This document shows, in pieces, positions 1 to 12,144 of a stretch of DNA of 64,000 bases (positions within the stretch are counted from its first letter, which is position 1; each line of letters opens with the position of its first letter). The notes under the pieces were generated by a model. It did not search any database. It was not told the origin of the DNA and was given only the letters and a program-made list of their open reading frames with translations. The position numbers were made by a program, and so were the translations under genes. Origin of the DNA: Meandrina meandrites (Eukaryota > Cnidaria > Anthozoa > Scleractinia > Meandrinidae). Where the stretch lies: NCBI GenBank assembly GCA_963693305.1, contig OY855913.1:7062201-7126200 (forward strand). Direction: 5' to 3'.

Positions 1-599
1 AAAGTTTCAACGTATAGTTCATAATCGCGTACGCGAAACATTTAGTAATAGCGGACACTCGGACCCTGATTTTAGAAATAGACTTATAAATTCAAACATA
101 CTAATTTCAAAAAAAAAATATAGAGAGTTTGGAAAGCCTTTTTAGAAGACAAGCAAAACAGCAAGAAAACCAAGAATCTTTGAAAATGACTCGATAAACA
201 AAGTGCAAGACTTGCTTGGAGAACTTAGTAACCAAGTTACAAAATCTATCGAGTACTGGTAACTAATAACTACTGGTTTGCCGTGTCACTAAGCAGCGAA
301 GTTTTAAACGAGAAATGTGCTTTCTCGGAGCGGATTTACGGCTTTATAGGCAGGAAATGGTGGCTCTTTATTCCAAAATCGTGCCAGAAAGTATCTACAA
401 CATTCAGATTTGCATCGAGCAGATAAATCTTACTGCACTGATTTCAACTTGAATTGCTAATTTAAAGATACAGATCGCGAAGCGAAAGGACATCCCAAGC
501 ATTGTTGTTATATAATGATATGTTTCTTGACATCAAAGAAAATTATTGTGCTTAATATGCAGAATTTCGTTTAACCTGGTGCTTGGAGTTCAATTTTTA

Positions 600-1205
600 A
601 CCTATGTTTAAGTGGAGGGCGAGTTGTAGGACCGATGTTTAGGTTATGAAAGGTCGACTTATGCACGGAAAGTACAAAAAACTCTCCTTTCTTTAAAGAA
701 ACGTCACTATCCATGCGCTGTTTCTAGGCAATATTTTGGCGCTAGCAAGTTCTGCTCAGTGATCGCACGATATTTTTATATTGAGCAAATTTCTAATGCA
801 GAAGACTCTCCTGCCATTGAGAAATGCCTCTAGCTATGCGCTATTTCTAGGTGCTTAAATTTCGGCGCTAGCAAGTTCTGCTCAGTGATCGCACGATATT
901 TTTATATTAAGCAAATTTCTAATCAATGCAGAAAACTCTCCTGCCATTGAGAAATGCCTCTAGCTATGCGCTATTTCTAGGTGCTTAAATTTCGGTTGTA
1001 GCAAGTTCTGCTCAGTGATCGCATGATCGTAGCTTCACTTGCATAACTTCGTCATTTACATGACACAAAAACTTGAATATCTCTGAATCGAGAGAAGATC
1101 TTTCAAAACGGAAAACGCCATTCTTCTTTATTTCTGAAAGCCTTTCAAATAAGCGCATTTTTACTTCATAGATACTTTAAGCAAATACTAATGTAGATAC
1201 TCTCC

Positions 1206-1239
<34 letters not shown>

Positions 1240-1256
1240 AATATGACATGGTAGAT

Positions 1257-1289
<33 letters not shown>

Positions 1290-2060
1290 AGCGATCTCAT
1301 ATCCAACAAACGCGAGTGGAGTAATTGTTTTATTAAAACCGCCCAAAAGAATTGCAATATTTGAGCTCCCCAGCTGTTTTTGTTGACGCGTATCGGCTAC
1401 GATATTTGTGGTCAATGGTATATGAGCTCACATACCATTGGCTGTTAACCAATTAAAACTCGGGAATTGCAATAAACCATTGCTAGTTTTTAATAATAAA
1501 TTAGAGAAACCCCTCTAGCAATGCGCTATTTCTTGGCGCTTTTATTGTGGCGCGAGCAAGCTCTGCTCACCACTGACAAACTCTGCTCAATGATCGCATG
1601 ATCGCAGCTCCACTATTTTGATATTAAGCAAGAGTTAACGCAGAAAACTCTCTATTTCCTACAGAAAAGCCACTAGGCATGTGTTGTTTCTAGGCAATAT
1701 TCTGGCGCTAGCAAGCTCTGCTCAGTGAACGCACGCACCTTTAAAGTTCATTTTTAAACTGTCAGAAATTCCGTGCTGTTTCCTTTTCGGTTCCTAGTGT
1801 TCTGTTTCCACACTTACTATCTTACACTGTAGCGTTTTTTCGTCTTTGTAACTTAAGATAACTCTCCCTTCCCTAGAGAAATGGCACTAGGTATGTGCTG
1901 TTTCTAAGCACATCTATTCTGGCGCCAAAGGGTAAGTGGGATCACTAAGCAGAACTTGCTGGCACAAATGGCTCATTTGTCAAATGTCAACTGTCAGTTT
2001 CATTTTGCTAGCTAATTAGTATCCCTTGTAAGAGAGAGAGCGCCTAAGATCATATCTCAT
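600..2060. repeat. Degenerate tandem repeat array 1
   Basis: Units of roughly 120-140 bp recur. Each contains the string CTCTGCTCAGTGATCGCA, a block 'atgcagaaaactctcctgcc', and 'atgcgctatttctaggtgct'. Clear copies lie near 740-860, 870-1020, 1560-1730 and 1850-1960. The same unit recurs near 12690-13480. The array is interrupted at 1206-1495 by part of a foldback element. No coding potential is seen. Confidence 0.75.
1206..1495. mobile_element. Partial copy of a foldback MITE
   Basis: The stretch 'aattgttttattaaaaccgcccaaaagaattgcaat' through 'ccattgctagtttttaat' matches the right arm of the complete foldback element at 59321-59780. Only about one arm plus the centre remains here. A short hairpin around 'agttggctat' at 1255-1300 marks the centre. 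The minus-strand open frame at 1224-1415 is an artefact of this repeat. Confidence 0.7.
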
Positions 2061-2300
2061 TTCTCTGCAGAGAAACAACTAGTAACAGAAGTCTAACTTG
2101 TCGCAAAAGAGGTTCATCAAGTTGCAGTAAGTTACGTCTTTTATCATGTTTATAAGATATAATGGCTTCGTGATGTTGTACTTCTACAATACCAAACAGT
2201 ACCAAACACGACGAAGCAGACGACACTATTTTCCTTTAGAGACGATTTCTACAAAATTAAAAGACAAGTCTTACAAAAGTACAAAATACCAAAAAAAAAG
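1935..2300. repeat. LTR-like repeat, copy 1
   Basis: About 350 bp here, from 'gaacttgctggcacaaatg' to 'acaagtcttacaaaagtac', match 22380-22741 closely. The pair share a TATA-like 'cttgtaagagagagagcgcc' / 'tttataagagagagcgcc' segment followed by identical downstream DNA. Copy 2 abuts the downstream end of the BEL/Pao remnant, so an LTR origin is possible. The orientation is unproven, and no matching 5' LTR was found near 43.2 kb. Confidence 0.5.
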
Positions 2301-2607
2301 AGTCTCTAATAGCCTGAGTGTGTTTCACGATATCTGAAATTTTTGTGAGAGCTTTATTTTTTTAGATAGTGGATGAGAGAAGCAAGCCAAATGATTTTTC
2401 TGTTATGAATGTTCATCTTTGACACGTATGTGAGGAAAATGGAAAGTTTCGTCACAGGAATCGAAGCAAACTGCGTTGACTCGAGTGGCGATAGTTACAG
2501 GCTGAAGTTGCTACAGTTCATATTTGATCTTTTCAAAAGGTGAAAGTAAAGTTTCTGATGGTGCTAGTCCGCGGATTTTCTCTTAAAGGGCAGAGGCAAT
2601 GATAAAA

Positions 2608-3237
2608 TTAAGACGGAATCCACCAGGACGTCGAGTAATATTTATTTAAGTTGGACAAAAATCGAGTACCAGAACAATTTAAATCCTATTGCGTTATTTT
2701 CTACCCTAAATAAAACGTAAAGATGTAAGTAATAATCCCTGATAACACCGACAACAACTTCTTATCAGAGTCTTAGAAAATGAATTTCAAAGTTCACAAG
2801 GTATAGGCAAATTCTCACGTGCAGCCATTTTGTAAAATTGTCTTTAAGCGGTTCAGTGGAATTCAGTGGGAAATTCGAAATTTGTTTTCGGTGTTTGGTG
2901 TTGTTAGAAAAGATTTCTTTTGATAAGATATTTGAAGTAGCAACACAAAAGTTTGCAATAAGGTGTAAATAATTTGGGTACAACAATTTCTTATCAGAGC
3001 CTGAGAAAATGAAATTCAAAGTTCACAAGCTATAGGCAAAAGCTCACGTCTTTTAAGCGATTTAGTGGAATTCAGCGGAACTTCGAAATCGGTTTTCGAT
3101 GTTTGGTGTTGTTAGAAAAGATTTCTTTTGATAAGATATTTGAAGCAGTAGCACAAAAGCTTGCAATAAGGTGTAAATAATTTTGGTACATAATTTTGTC
3201 CAATAACTACTCGAAGTCCTGGCGGATTCCGTCTTAA
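2608..3237. mobile_element. TTAA-flanked non-autonomous DNA transposon
   Basis: Imperfect terminal inverted repeats of about 30 bp (left AAGACGGAATCCACCAGGAC at 2610; right end the complement at 3206-3236) are flanked by TTAA at 2608 and 3234. This fits piggyBac or Kolobok-type target duplications. Inside are two direct repeats of about 220 bp (about 2768-2985 and 2996-3200) that share 'gaaaagatttcttttgataagatatttgaag'-type blocks. No transposase is present. Confidence 0.75.
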
Positions 3238-3617
3238 ATATTTATCCAATAAACATTTGTATAATCACTTAACATTTACATTTTGGCTTATTTTTTTATT
3301 TTTTATTTTTTTGTACTGCCTTGTGGTGTACATGGCTCCATTGCAGTTTGTTAGTACACAATTTATTTTTTTACGCCTACAACAGCTTCCTCGCCACACG
3401 AACATTCTCTAATCTCCTTATACCTACTGATTCCAGTCGAGATTTGTGAGCCCACTGAGTTAGCTTGGAATGCCATAACTTAACACTTGGGATGTCACAA
3501 AGGTTGCTTGTAACTGAAACTACTGAATTGATTTTAAATAAAAAATAAAATAGAAGGCTACAAGGTTTTTTGCTGTTCCAGTTTTCAGTGATCACCTGAT
3601 CCAGTTTGGACGTGAAA

Positions 3618-5333
3618 ATGAAGGTCTTGTTTGCTTTCGTGCTGGTTCTGTTGCCATCCATAGTACCCGCTTTTAAGAGTAAGTGATGTAGCGGATAGCT
3701 ATTTCAATAGCAGATTCTATACCATAGGAAATGTATTAATTTCTTGAGGAAGCTTAGTCCTAACCACCTTTCTAATCCAGAAAAGTTTATTTAAAATTAA
3801 AATAGCCGTTCACTTAATAAATGAAGGCCTGAATGTGTGTGCTAGAATCTCAATTCAGTTAAATTTTTGGCAAATTCTGAGCTATCAGTTTTAAAAACTT
3901 CAGCCCATTTCTGAACGAACAGTAGATTTTGCACGTGTTAGATTTTAGTTATCGTTTTAAAAATACGTGGTCTCGGGGCTGACAGTTGATATTTAGACCA
4001 ATTCTCAGTTGTGAGCCCATATCAAGACCCTCTTTACGGTATTTATCAATTTAAATCATTTCTGTTTTCCTACAACTTACTTTTCACATTATGAAATGTA
4101 CTTGCAGTTGGCGATCATGTCATAGCACGCTGGACAGACAACACGTATTTTCTAGGCACGGTTAAAGCTTTCCCAGGTCGTGAATGGATTAAAATCTTGT
4201 TCGATGATGGAGACCAGATCACCCACAGAACCAATGACGTGTCAGCGGTTATTTATGATACGGCCCCAGAAGACGTTTATGTTGGACAGCACGTGATAGC
4301 CACGTGGGAAGGAAGTGATCCTGATAAGTTCTTCATCGGCTATGTTACTGAGAAGAGATATGACGACGGGAAATTTAAGGTGACGTTTGATGATAATGCT
4401 GAGGATTATTACAACGCTGACGATCTTCGCGAGTTTCCTGATCACAAAACTCCACATGAACGTAAGTGAAATGGAAGATTAACAGAAAAAATTGGGCAAA
4501 ATATCTGTCCTGATTTACAAAAAACGTTTGCAACAAGAATATGATTTTTCTCACCGGTATTCTTTCTTCGGCAAGTTTCACCCAGGGAACCCAGCATCAC
4601 GGTATCACCTCCCGCAATCACAACCTCTTATGAGTGGACCATAAAAACTTGATTGAATCCTCCAGTCTTGACCTCTAGATGTCTAATACGGGTCGATAGA
4701 TTGTTAAAGCCGAAAATATAAGCAAAGTTTTATCTAAAGAAAAATATAAATACTAATAAAATGATGAAAAAAATGTCCCCGTGTCCTTTTCCTGTGTCGA
4801 TAAGCTAGGTGGCGCCTATGATGCAGTTTCGACTTGACGTTTACTTTAGTTATAAAAAGTAATTTCCTTCATTCCTTTTCCAGCAAGTTGAGACAACACA
4901 TTTAATTGAATTTTCCTGCTCTTTTTATAAAACAGTCGGTGCCCGCGTGTTTGCCCGTTGGACCGACGGTAATTACTACCGTGGCTTCGTCGTCTCGCCA
5001 CCCGAGCCAACTTATTCCCTGAATATAGGGTTCATTCCAGGGATTAACCATAACCTAGTTGTTAAGATGGTATCTATCCTCTATGATGACGAAGACACCA
5101 TTAAACTCCCGATTCATGACAGCGCTGCTGTTATTCTGGATGCGCTCCCTCCCAAGACTGACTTCGCGCCCACAAAGCGCGTAATTGCATTTTGGCCAGA
5201 CAGAAAAGAGTACTTCCCTGGAGAAATAAAGTATAAAGTATTCTATAACTGGAGAACCTTGTATCACGTGAAGTTTGATGATGGGGGCGAACGTGACGAG
5301 GAATTTTATCAGATGAGGATTATACCTGCTTGA
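3618..5333 (+). CDS. Secreted Tudor-like domain protein (gene 1), three exons
   Basis: Exon 1 (3618-3678) encodes a signal peptide, MKVLFAFVLVLLPSIVPA, and ends at a GTAAGT donor in phase 1. Exon 2 (4108-4461, after cttgcag, phase 1 at both ends) encodes two Tudor/SH3-like repeats. Each has a V/IG-x-H/R-V-I/F-A-x-W opening, then aromatic and acidic FDD/FDDG strands. Exon 3 (4936-5333, after aaaacag) adds two more diverged repeats and ends at TGA 5331-5333. All junctions keep frame. Such beta-barrel modules usually bind methylated residues inside cells, but the N-terminal signal predicts secretion, so the ligand is unknown. A paralogue with the same signal peptide and phases starts at 55252. 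I do not recognise a named gene. Confidence 0.75.
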
Positions 5334-5985
5334 GCTTCAAGGTGGAAAAAGGTAAGATCGTTTGTAAAAGTGAGCTACTGCCTTAAAAGTGATAACCGGG
5401 CACGAGATATAACACGACCATAATAGATATTAACTGATATACCGTAAAACCGATCATGCAGCAAGCTGGAATTGCGTTCTTCCTTTAATTGTTAGTCACT
5501 CTATTTTTCTTTTATCTTTTGATAGGAAAAGGCAAAGTATCCTGAAACTGCATTCGAAGGGTGGAAGTAATATTATTAATTACTTTAAAAATAAATGGTT
5601 CTCGTATTGGTTCCTTTGTAGGCGATAAAATGTAGCAAATTAAATAACTGTGTGGGCATTATCAGTGTTGTGTTTTTTTTTTCTTCATTGTATGTTAATT
5701 AGATTTTTTCGACAAACCCTCTTGTGACTTGACGAAACCTAGATTTAAAAAGCGAACGTTCAGTTTGGAACTGGCACTAGTTACGCACGCGCAATATCAG
5801 TTTTGTCAAAGCAGGTGTTCCCCCTTAAAAAAATGAACAGCTTAGCTTTTTGCTTTAAAGAGCGCCCACCCAGAAATGGTTCCCTGATCGGCCGATAAAT
5901 CACGGGCTAAAAGAATGAATTGTCGAATATCGAGTTGTCCATGTCCCCGATGTCCAAACCATCACCTTTTGGAAACCAGACTTCC
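5334..5985 (+). other. 3' untranslated region of gene 1
   Basis: A good donor (aaaaaggtaagat, 5347-5359) lies 15 bp after the stop. Likely acceptors are near 5520 (cttttgatag), which suggests an intron in the 3' UTR. AATAAA-type signals occur at 5589-5594. The remaining bases to 5985 are AT-rich with no recognised element. Confidence 0.35.
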
Positions 5986-7072
5986 TTCGGATATGCTTTT
6001 TGCACACTTTTATTTACTTATTGAAGAGTCCTGCAAGGGTTTCAAATCATGGCCATATTGCCAGAATAGAAAAAACCCTAAAACTTAAAGGGCGTTTCAA
6101 CCTGGAAATTAAAATCAGTGCTTATAGATGGAGAACGTCCACATGTTTAATGCTTCGTATGTTTTTTTTTTATGAAATTACCCTTATTATCAAAGTCATG
6201 ACGGAATAAATACCCGCATTTCCAGACTTCCTTTAGTAGCGTTCTATTTTTACATGTAAACGATAATTTCATACGCAGGATTATAAAGAAGGCTTTGTTA
6301 TCTCTGCTTCTTTAAAACAAATCGGAACTCTACCTTCTTTTTAAATTATAACGCGTGGTTTGGGACTGGCACTAGTTACGCGCACGCAGGTGTCCCCCTT
6401 AAAAAATCACTTTTTATCATTAGTCTACTATCATTACCAAACTCTCCAATGTGACTTGCCACCAAAACCGTCTTCAGCAATTCCTGAGTAACTGCCCTTG
6501 GATCTGAAGTGAATAAGGACTGCTGTACATAATGCCATCCGTGAAAGCTTTGTTTCCGTGTTAAATAAATTCTATGAAACCTGCAATATTTTTTAATGCG
6601 ACTTTGATAGCCCTGAATTTGTGGAGTCAGATTTTGTCTTCGATTCTTGTTCACCTCACGTTTTGTTTTTCAAGAATAACTGAATGCTACATTTCATGGG
6701 ATTTTTAATCAAGTGTAACCTTTGTTCGCCGTCTAAGGCCGTATATCTTCTATAAACGACCACCTGAAATAAAATGTTAGTAGCGTTAAGAGCCACCTCA
6801 AATTTACGAAAATTAAAGCTGGCCTTCTGGTTGAAAGTAATAAGCCATCCGACGGAATAACTATTTTGGTCTTTTTCGGACAATTCGAATCTTTTCCATT
6901 CAGTTAATTTTTTTCATATAAACTGTCACACCAAGAGAGGATGAGGTCAAACAAGGCATCCCTGTGCCCCATGATTTTTTTTTTCAGTCTGTTTAAAGCT
7001 TCGCGCCACGCTGTGAAAGTTATTTTAGTTCTCGTTCCCATGATCCCGCGGTCGATGATTAGAGGTTCAGAT
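5985..7072. repeat. Duplicated block A, copy 1
   Basis: This stretch aligns with 50266-51538 and, for its first ~600 bp, with 19855-20480. All three start near 'ttttgcacaactttgttccattgaag' and contain 'tttcaaatcatggccatatt', 'cacatgcttaatgcttcgtatg' and 'tttgggactggcactagttacgc'. Lying downstream of the gene 1 exons and upstream of gene 2, it looks like DNA duplicated together with the Tudor-like gene family. No gene is seen. Confidence 0.7.
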
Positions 7073-7626
7073 CACGAGGAGCCGCAAGCGCTATTTTTTT
7101 TGCACGGCTGCGGGCGGCACATCAAAGAATTTGGAACTGAATGGCAAATTCCTAGAATATTTTTATCTGGTGAGTTGAACCGAAGGCGTTAAAAATCCAC
7201 GGGATCCAAAACCACATGTCAATTAATATGACACTCTTCCCTTTCCCTAAATCGATATGCGCTTTGTACATAAAGGCTAATTACAACAGATTAAACAAAA
7301 AATGGACGCAAATGCTTGAGTTTTAGAAAAGAATTGTTTCCGTTCCGTTCTTTCGACTTTTGGATAAATACCTTTTATCTCTGCCTTGCGCTTTTTTTTC
7401 ATTTTTAATGCCGCTTTTAGTTCTTGGATTGTCGGTCGTTCTCCGACGAGCAATGTTACTAAAGAGTTCTTCGCATCAAGAACGTTCAGAAAATGTGTGA
7501 ACAGATCTAGAAATGCCAGCGCGTATATATCGCTTGGTCTAGAAGATGGTTTACCGTACCATCGCAAAATTTCGGCGCATGGTAACTATCGGAAAACACT
7601 TTTACCAGAATCAAATATTACGGGGT

Positions 7627-8775
7627 GAAGTACAGGTCTAATTAAAGCGATATTTTTGCAAAGTTAGTTGTACTTATCAGGTATACGCTACCCAGGACAG
7701 TACAGGTCTGATTAAAGCGATGTTTTTTGCAAAGTTATTTGTACTCATCAGGTATACGCTACCCAGGACAGTACAGGTCTGCAAAGTTATTTGCACTCAT
7801 CAGGTATACGCTACCCAGGACAGTACAGGTCTGATTAAAGCGATATTTTTTTGCAGAGTTATTTGTACTCATCAGGTATACGCTACCCAGGACAGTACAG
7901 GTCTGATTAAAGCGATATTTTTTGCAAAGTTATTTGTACTCATCAGGTATACGCTACCCAGGACAGTACAGGTCTGATTAAAGCGATGCTTTTGCAAAGT
8001 TAGTTGTACTCATCAGGTATACGCTACCCAGGACAGTACAGGTCTGATTAAAGCGATGTTTTTTGCAAAGTTATTTGTACTCATCAGGTATACGCTACCC
8101 AGGACAGTACAGTTCTGATTAAAGCGATGTTTTTTGCAAAGTTATTTGTACTCATCAGGTATACGCTACCCAGGACAGTACAGGTCTGATTAAAGCGATG
8201 CTTTTGCAAAGTCATTTGTACTCATCAGGTATACGCTACCCAGGACAGTACAGGTCTGATTAAAGCGATGCTTTAGCAAAGTTATTTGTACTCATCAGGT
8301 ATATGCTACCCAGGACAGTACAGTTCTGATTAAAGCGATGCTTTTGCAAAGTTATTTGTACTCATCAGGTATACGCTACCCAGGACAGTACAGGTCTGAT
8401 TAAAGCGATGCTTTTCCAAAGTCATTTGTACTCATCAGGTATACGCTACCCAGGACAGTACAGGTCTGATTAAAGCGATGCTTTTGCAAAGTTATTTGTA
8501 CTCATCAGGTATACGCTACCCAGGACAGTACAGGTCTGATTAAAGCGATATTTTTTGCAAAGTTATTGTACTCATCAGGTATACGCTACCCAGGACAGTA
8601 CAGGTCTGATTAGAGCGATATTTTTTGCAATGTTATTTGTACTGATCAGGTATACGCTACCCAGGACAGTACAGGTCTGATTAGAGCGATATTTTTTGCA
8701 ATGTTATTTGTACTGATCAGGTATACGCTACCCAGGACAGTACAGGTCTGATTAGAGCGATATTTTTTTGCAATG
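7627..8775. repeat. 71-bp minisatellite, about 16 copies
   Basis: The monomer contains 'ggtatacgctacccaggaca', 'gtacaggtctgattaaagcg' and 'ttttgcaaagttatttgtac'. 'ACGCTACCC' or its one-base variant recurs every ~71 bp from 7683 to about 8730, with one shortened unit near 7780-7810. Two degenerate units continue at 9374-9467 beyond an inserted MITE. The frame spanning 7720-7977 is a by-product of the array. Confidence 0.92.
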
Positions 8776-8780
8776 TTATT

Positions 8781-9373
8781 CTTGGTTTTCATGTTACGTC
8801 ATAAAATTCTGAAATCAAAATTTAATAGGCCTGCTAAACTTTTGATATCACTAGGTGTAAGATAAACTAAAAATATATCTTTTCGCAAATTTCCAGCTTG
8901 GTTGTGCCCTTCATTTTAAAAACAGAGCATTTTGAATATTCGAGTTCTCCGCCGTATGTGATATCAAGCTGAGTGCCGTGACAAAGTTGTTTTGATTCAA
9001 AAAAGGCCTTTCCTTTCCATTTTTGCATATCGAACATTCCCAATGTACTAAGTGCTGTTTATGTGAAAGTGTAATAGATCATGAGCCAAAAGTAGTCGCT
9101 ATTAATAGGAAAATTAAGTTCCAGATGGTTTCTCTGACTCACGGCGGCCATGTTTGTGCCCCTCGGAAGGACACAAATATGGCGTCTCCATACTGAGCTT
9201 TATAAATTTGCGTGGAAAGTTTCGGCAAATAACTCGCAAACGGTGCACCGCACAGATCTGAGATTTGGACAAATCGTTTATCTATTTATCTTCTATAATA
9301 TCTGAAATTCATAGCTTCTGTCGTTGAATGGTTTCGATTTTATTTTTTTATTGCGTGACAGTGAAAACCACCA
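8781..9373 (+). mobile_element. MITE family 'ATT', copy 1
   Basis: About 593 bp starting CTTGGTTTTCATGTTACGTC and ending GTGACAGTGAAAACCACCA, with imperfect inverted termini. It is nearly identical to 11308-11888 and to the reverse complement of 23556-24149. It is inserted in the 71-bp minisatellite and separates its last two units. Confidence 0.85.
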
Positions 9374-10686
9374 ATACGCTACCCGGGACAGTACAGGTCT
9401 GATTAAAGCGATATTTTTGCATAGTTGCCTGTACTCGTAAGGTATACGCTACCCACGATAGTGCAAGACTAATAATTTTCAATGTATTATATGTTACAAA
9501 AAATTACAAGAAAGCTTGCCGGTAGAGGGCCCCCCTCTAGTAGTTATGAATTCAATGAAAAGTAACAAATTTAAGCTTGGTTTATAGGGCATTTGTCTCA
9601 TTTTGGCGTCACAGATGACCGGAAAACATTTCTCTTCTAAATTACATGTCTTTAAAACAATGTATGGAACAGACTTACCTAGGATCCTCCTTACTTATGA
9701 CTGATTTAAGCAATGAATGGACCGCGATGTGAACATGACCCAAATAAACAGACTCGACATACAAAGCAGCTTTCAGGAGCACGTGCTTTTGCGCTAAAAA
9801 CCAAAACGGACCTTCACCACCGATCGACGACAGAACATTTCATTTTCGGTGAGCAAATAAAATCTATTCCATCTGAAATATCTTGAAGCAATTTGAAATC
9901 TTGAAGGCAAAGCCGTTCTCGATGAACGGCATATCAAATCGCTGTAACTCGCCATTTCGACTTCGCCAGAACAGGACTGGTTTTTTGTTGTACGTGATCC
10001 CACTTGACCAGCAATTCCTCTTACGAAATCGAAATTTTTCTACGACATCGAGTTAGTAGCTTGAAATTATCCTACAAGACCTCATGTTTTGCCGCCAAGC
10101 ACGTTCCCCGCGAAACATTATAATTTATTCTCCGCCTAAAATGAAAATTGATCTTCGTACGTGACGATCAATTGATCCAAACTTTACATTTCACTTTGAT
10201 TGTCACATAATAACACCTTCTGCAACCACAACGAAAAATTCTCTGCGTGATCCGCCAAATAAATCTAATTATCTTCGGGACAAAAAAATAGCTGCTTGCG
10301 GCTCCCATTCAAGGCGATTCACACCGGCTTCATAAAATATTACGTGTAATGCATGAGAAAACAAAGAGAACTTGTATATTTTTAGAGCACAAAATTTTAT
10401 TTTTTACTCTGCAGAGGAAGATGTGACAAAGATCTGACCTCGCGCCGTATCATTAGGCGCGTAACAGCAATCATCGCACGGGAATTATCAAATCGCTGTC
10501 ATCAAGGGGACTTTTTAACGAAGGCGTTCAAGTTCTCGTCTGACAACTTTTCGCACCAAAGGTGTCTCGTTCATCAAAGCGGTTGCCTTTCATCTTCAGA
10601 CCGACCTGTCAACGAAACCATAGTGTGAAAACATTAATTCGATTAACATTGGGACAAAAAAAGTAGCGGTTGCGGCTCCTCGTGAT

Positions 10687-12050
10687 CAATGTGTCAGATT
10701 TTTTCTCTGACGTCATCCTCTCTTGGTCACACTTTACTCTTCTAAAATATTTGTTAGATGAAATATTAGATTCCTCTCGCCAAATAAAGTCCATCCTGTA
10801 ATTCATGATCTACATGTACCTCTCTTAATGACCCAGCATCGAGTTTAAAATAGCAGAGATTGCCGGCAGTGATTCATGTACGTGCTAACTTTTTGTACTT
10901 TCGCAGTTCGAGAATCATTCGCGCAGAAAATGTTCGTGAACAAAATTAATTAGCGCCTTATGTGTCGGCGACACTAATCCATATTAATGTAAATGGAGTA
11001 GGTATTTTTAGCAGTTGAATCAAGCTAGTTGGTGCGTGAAAACGTGGAGACGTGTCGTCCTTCTGAAGCTTTCTGCATGTTGTATTCCTTGATGAAGCCA
11101 GACGGGAAAAATATATACAACTGATCTCAAGCAAGGAAAAATGTCTTTATCACGCTAGCCCAAACAAAGGTGAGTACTGTCTTTGGACATATTAATTTGT
11201 TCTAAAAGCTTTCACTGAGTAGAGAAATGTTGCTAAAGTGAGATAACACGTGCGCTTTCTGTTCGATTTGAGTGTCGCTTCAACTTCAAACTCCAGTGCG
11301 CTTTATTCTTGGTTTTCATGTTACGTCATAAAATTCTGAAATCAAAATTCAATAGGCCTGCTAAAATTTCGATGCCACCAGGTGTATATATCTTTTTGCA
11401 AAATTTCCAGCTTGGTTGTGCCCTTCGTTTTAAAAACAGAGCATTTTGATTATTCGAGTTCTCCGCCATATGTGATATCAAGCTGTGTGCCGTGACAAAG
11501 TTGTTTTGATTCAAAGAAGGCCTTTCCTTTCCATTTTTGCAGATTGAACATTCCTACTGTACTAAGTGCTGTTTATGCAAAAGTATAATAGATCATGAGC
11601 CAAAAGGTAGTCGCTATTAATAGCAAAATTAAGTTCTAGATGGTTTCTCTGACATCACGGCGGCCATGTTTGTGTCCCTCGGAAGGACACAAATATGGCG
11701 TCTCCATACTGAGCGTTATAAATTTGCGTAGAACGTTTCGGCGAATAACTCGCAAACGGTGCACCGCACAGACCTGAGATTTGGAAAATTGTTTATCTAT
11801 CTATCTTCTATAATATCTGAATTTCATAGCTTCTGTCGTTGAATGGTTTCGATTTTATTTTTTTATGGCGTGACAGTGAAAACCACCAATTAGTGGTAAT
11901 CATATAAAAAGTGCGAATGTCTTGGTCGGAGAATGACGTTAATCGAGCGCTAAATATTCTACTTTGTCTTGTTATGAAATGATTTCCCGTTAGAAGCCAG
12001 GTAACGGACCTTTTCGAGACCTTTAATAGTTATATACGTGCACGTGTGGG
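10687..12050. repeat. Duplicated block B, copy 1
   Basis: This aligns with 51537-52478: shared 'caatgtgtcagattttt', 'ctctcgccaaataaagtcc', 'gtgattcatgtacgtgcta', 'ttaatgtaaatggagtagg' and 'aaagtgcgaatgtcttggt'. This copy carries the MITE at 11308-11888, absent from the other copy; the other copy carries a different MITE absent here. No gene is evident. Confidence 0.8.
11308..11888 (+). mobile_element. MITE family 'ATT', copy 2, with empty site
   Basis: 581 bp flanked on both sides by ATT (11305-11307 and 11889-11891). The paralogous empty site at 52327-52342 reads 'gcgctttattagtgg' with a single ATT, which proves mobility and a 3-bp target duplication. There is no coding capacity. Confidence 0.9.
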
Positions 12051-12144
12051 CTGAATAGAAAACAGTACTTTCATGATGAAAGTGAGTGCTGGCTATTGGG
12101 ATTAATGATTACACTACACTATTCAAAAAGGGTCTAAGAGAAAT

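Larger units (their letters stand above)
7073..10684. mobile_element. 3.6-kb DNA transposon without recognisable transposase
   Basis: The left end reads CACGAGGAGCCGCAAGCGCTA followed by a T-run. The right end (10657-10684) is its inverted complement with two mismatches. The corresponding point in the duplicated copy at 51536-51539 reads 'gttcagatatcaatg' with no insert, so this 3.6 kb is an insertion relative to that copy. A further inverted copy of the end sequence occurs at 10281-10310. The interior holds a minisatellite and a MITE but no transposase-like frame. Confidence 0.7.

Noticed and set aside
7720..7977. 85-codon frame with repeated peptide units
   Set aside because: It is the translation of the 71-bp minisatellite; the array is a non-coding tandem repeat and the frame is lost in most units.
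7627..8775. CRISPR-like array
   Set aside because: Units are contiguous with no unique spacers, and the context is eukaryotic.
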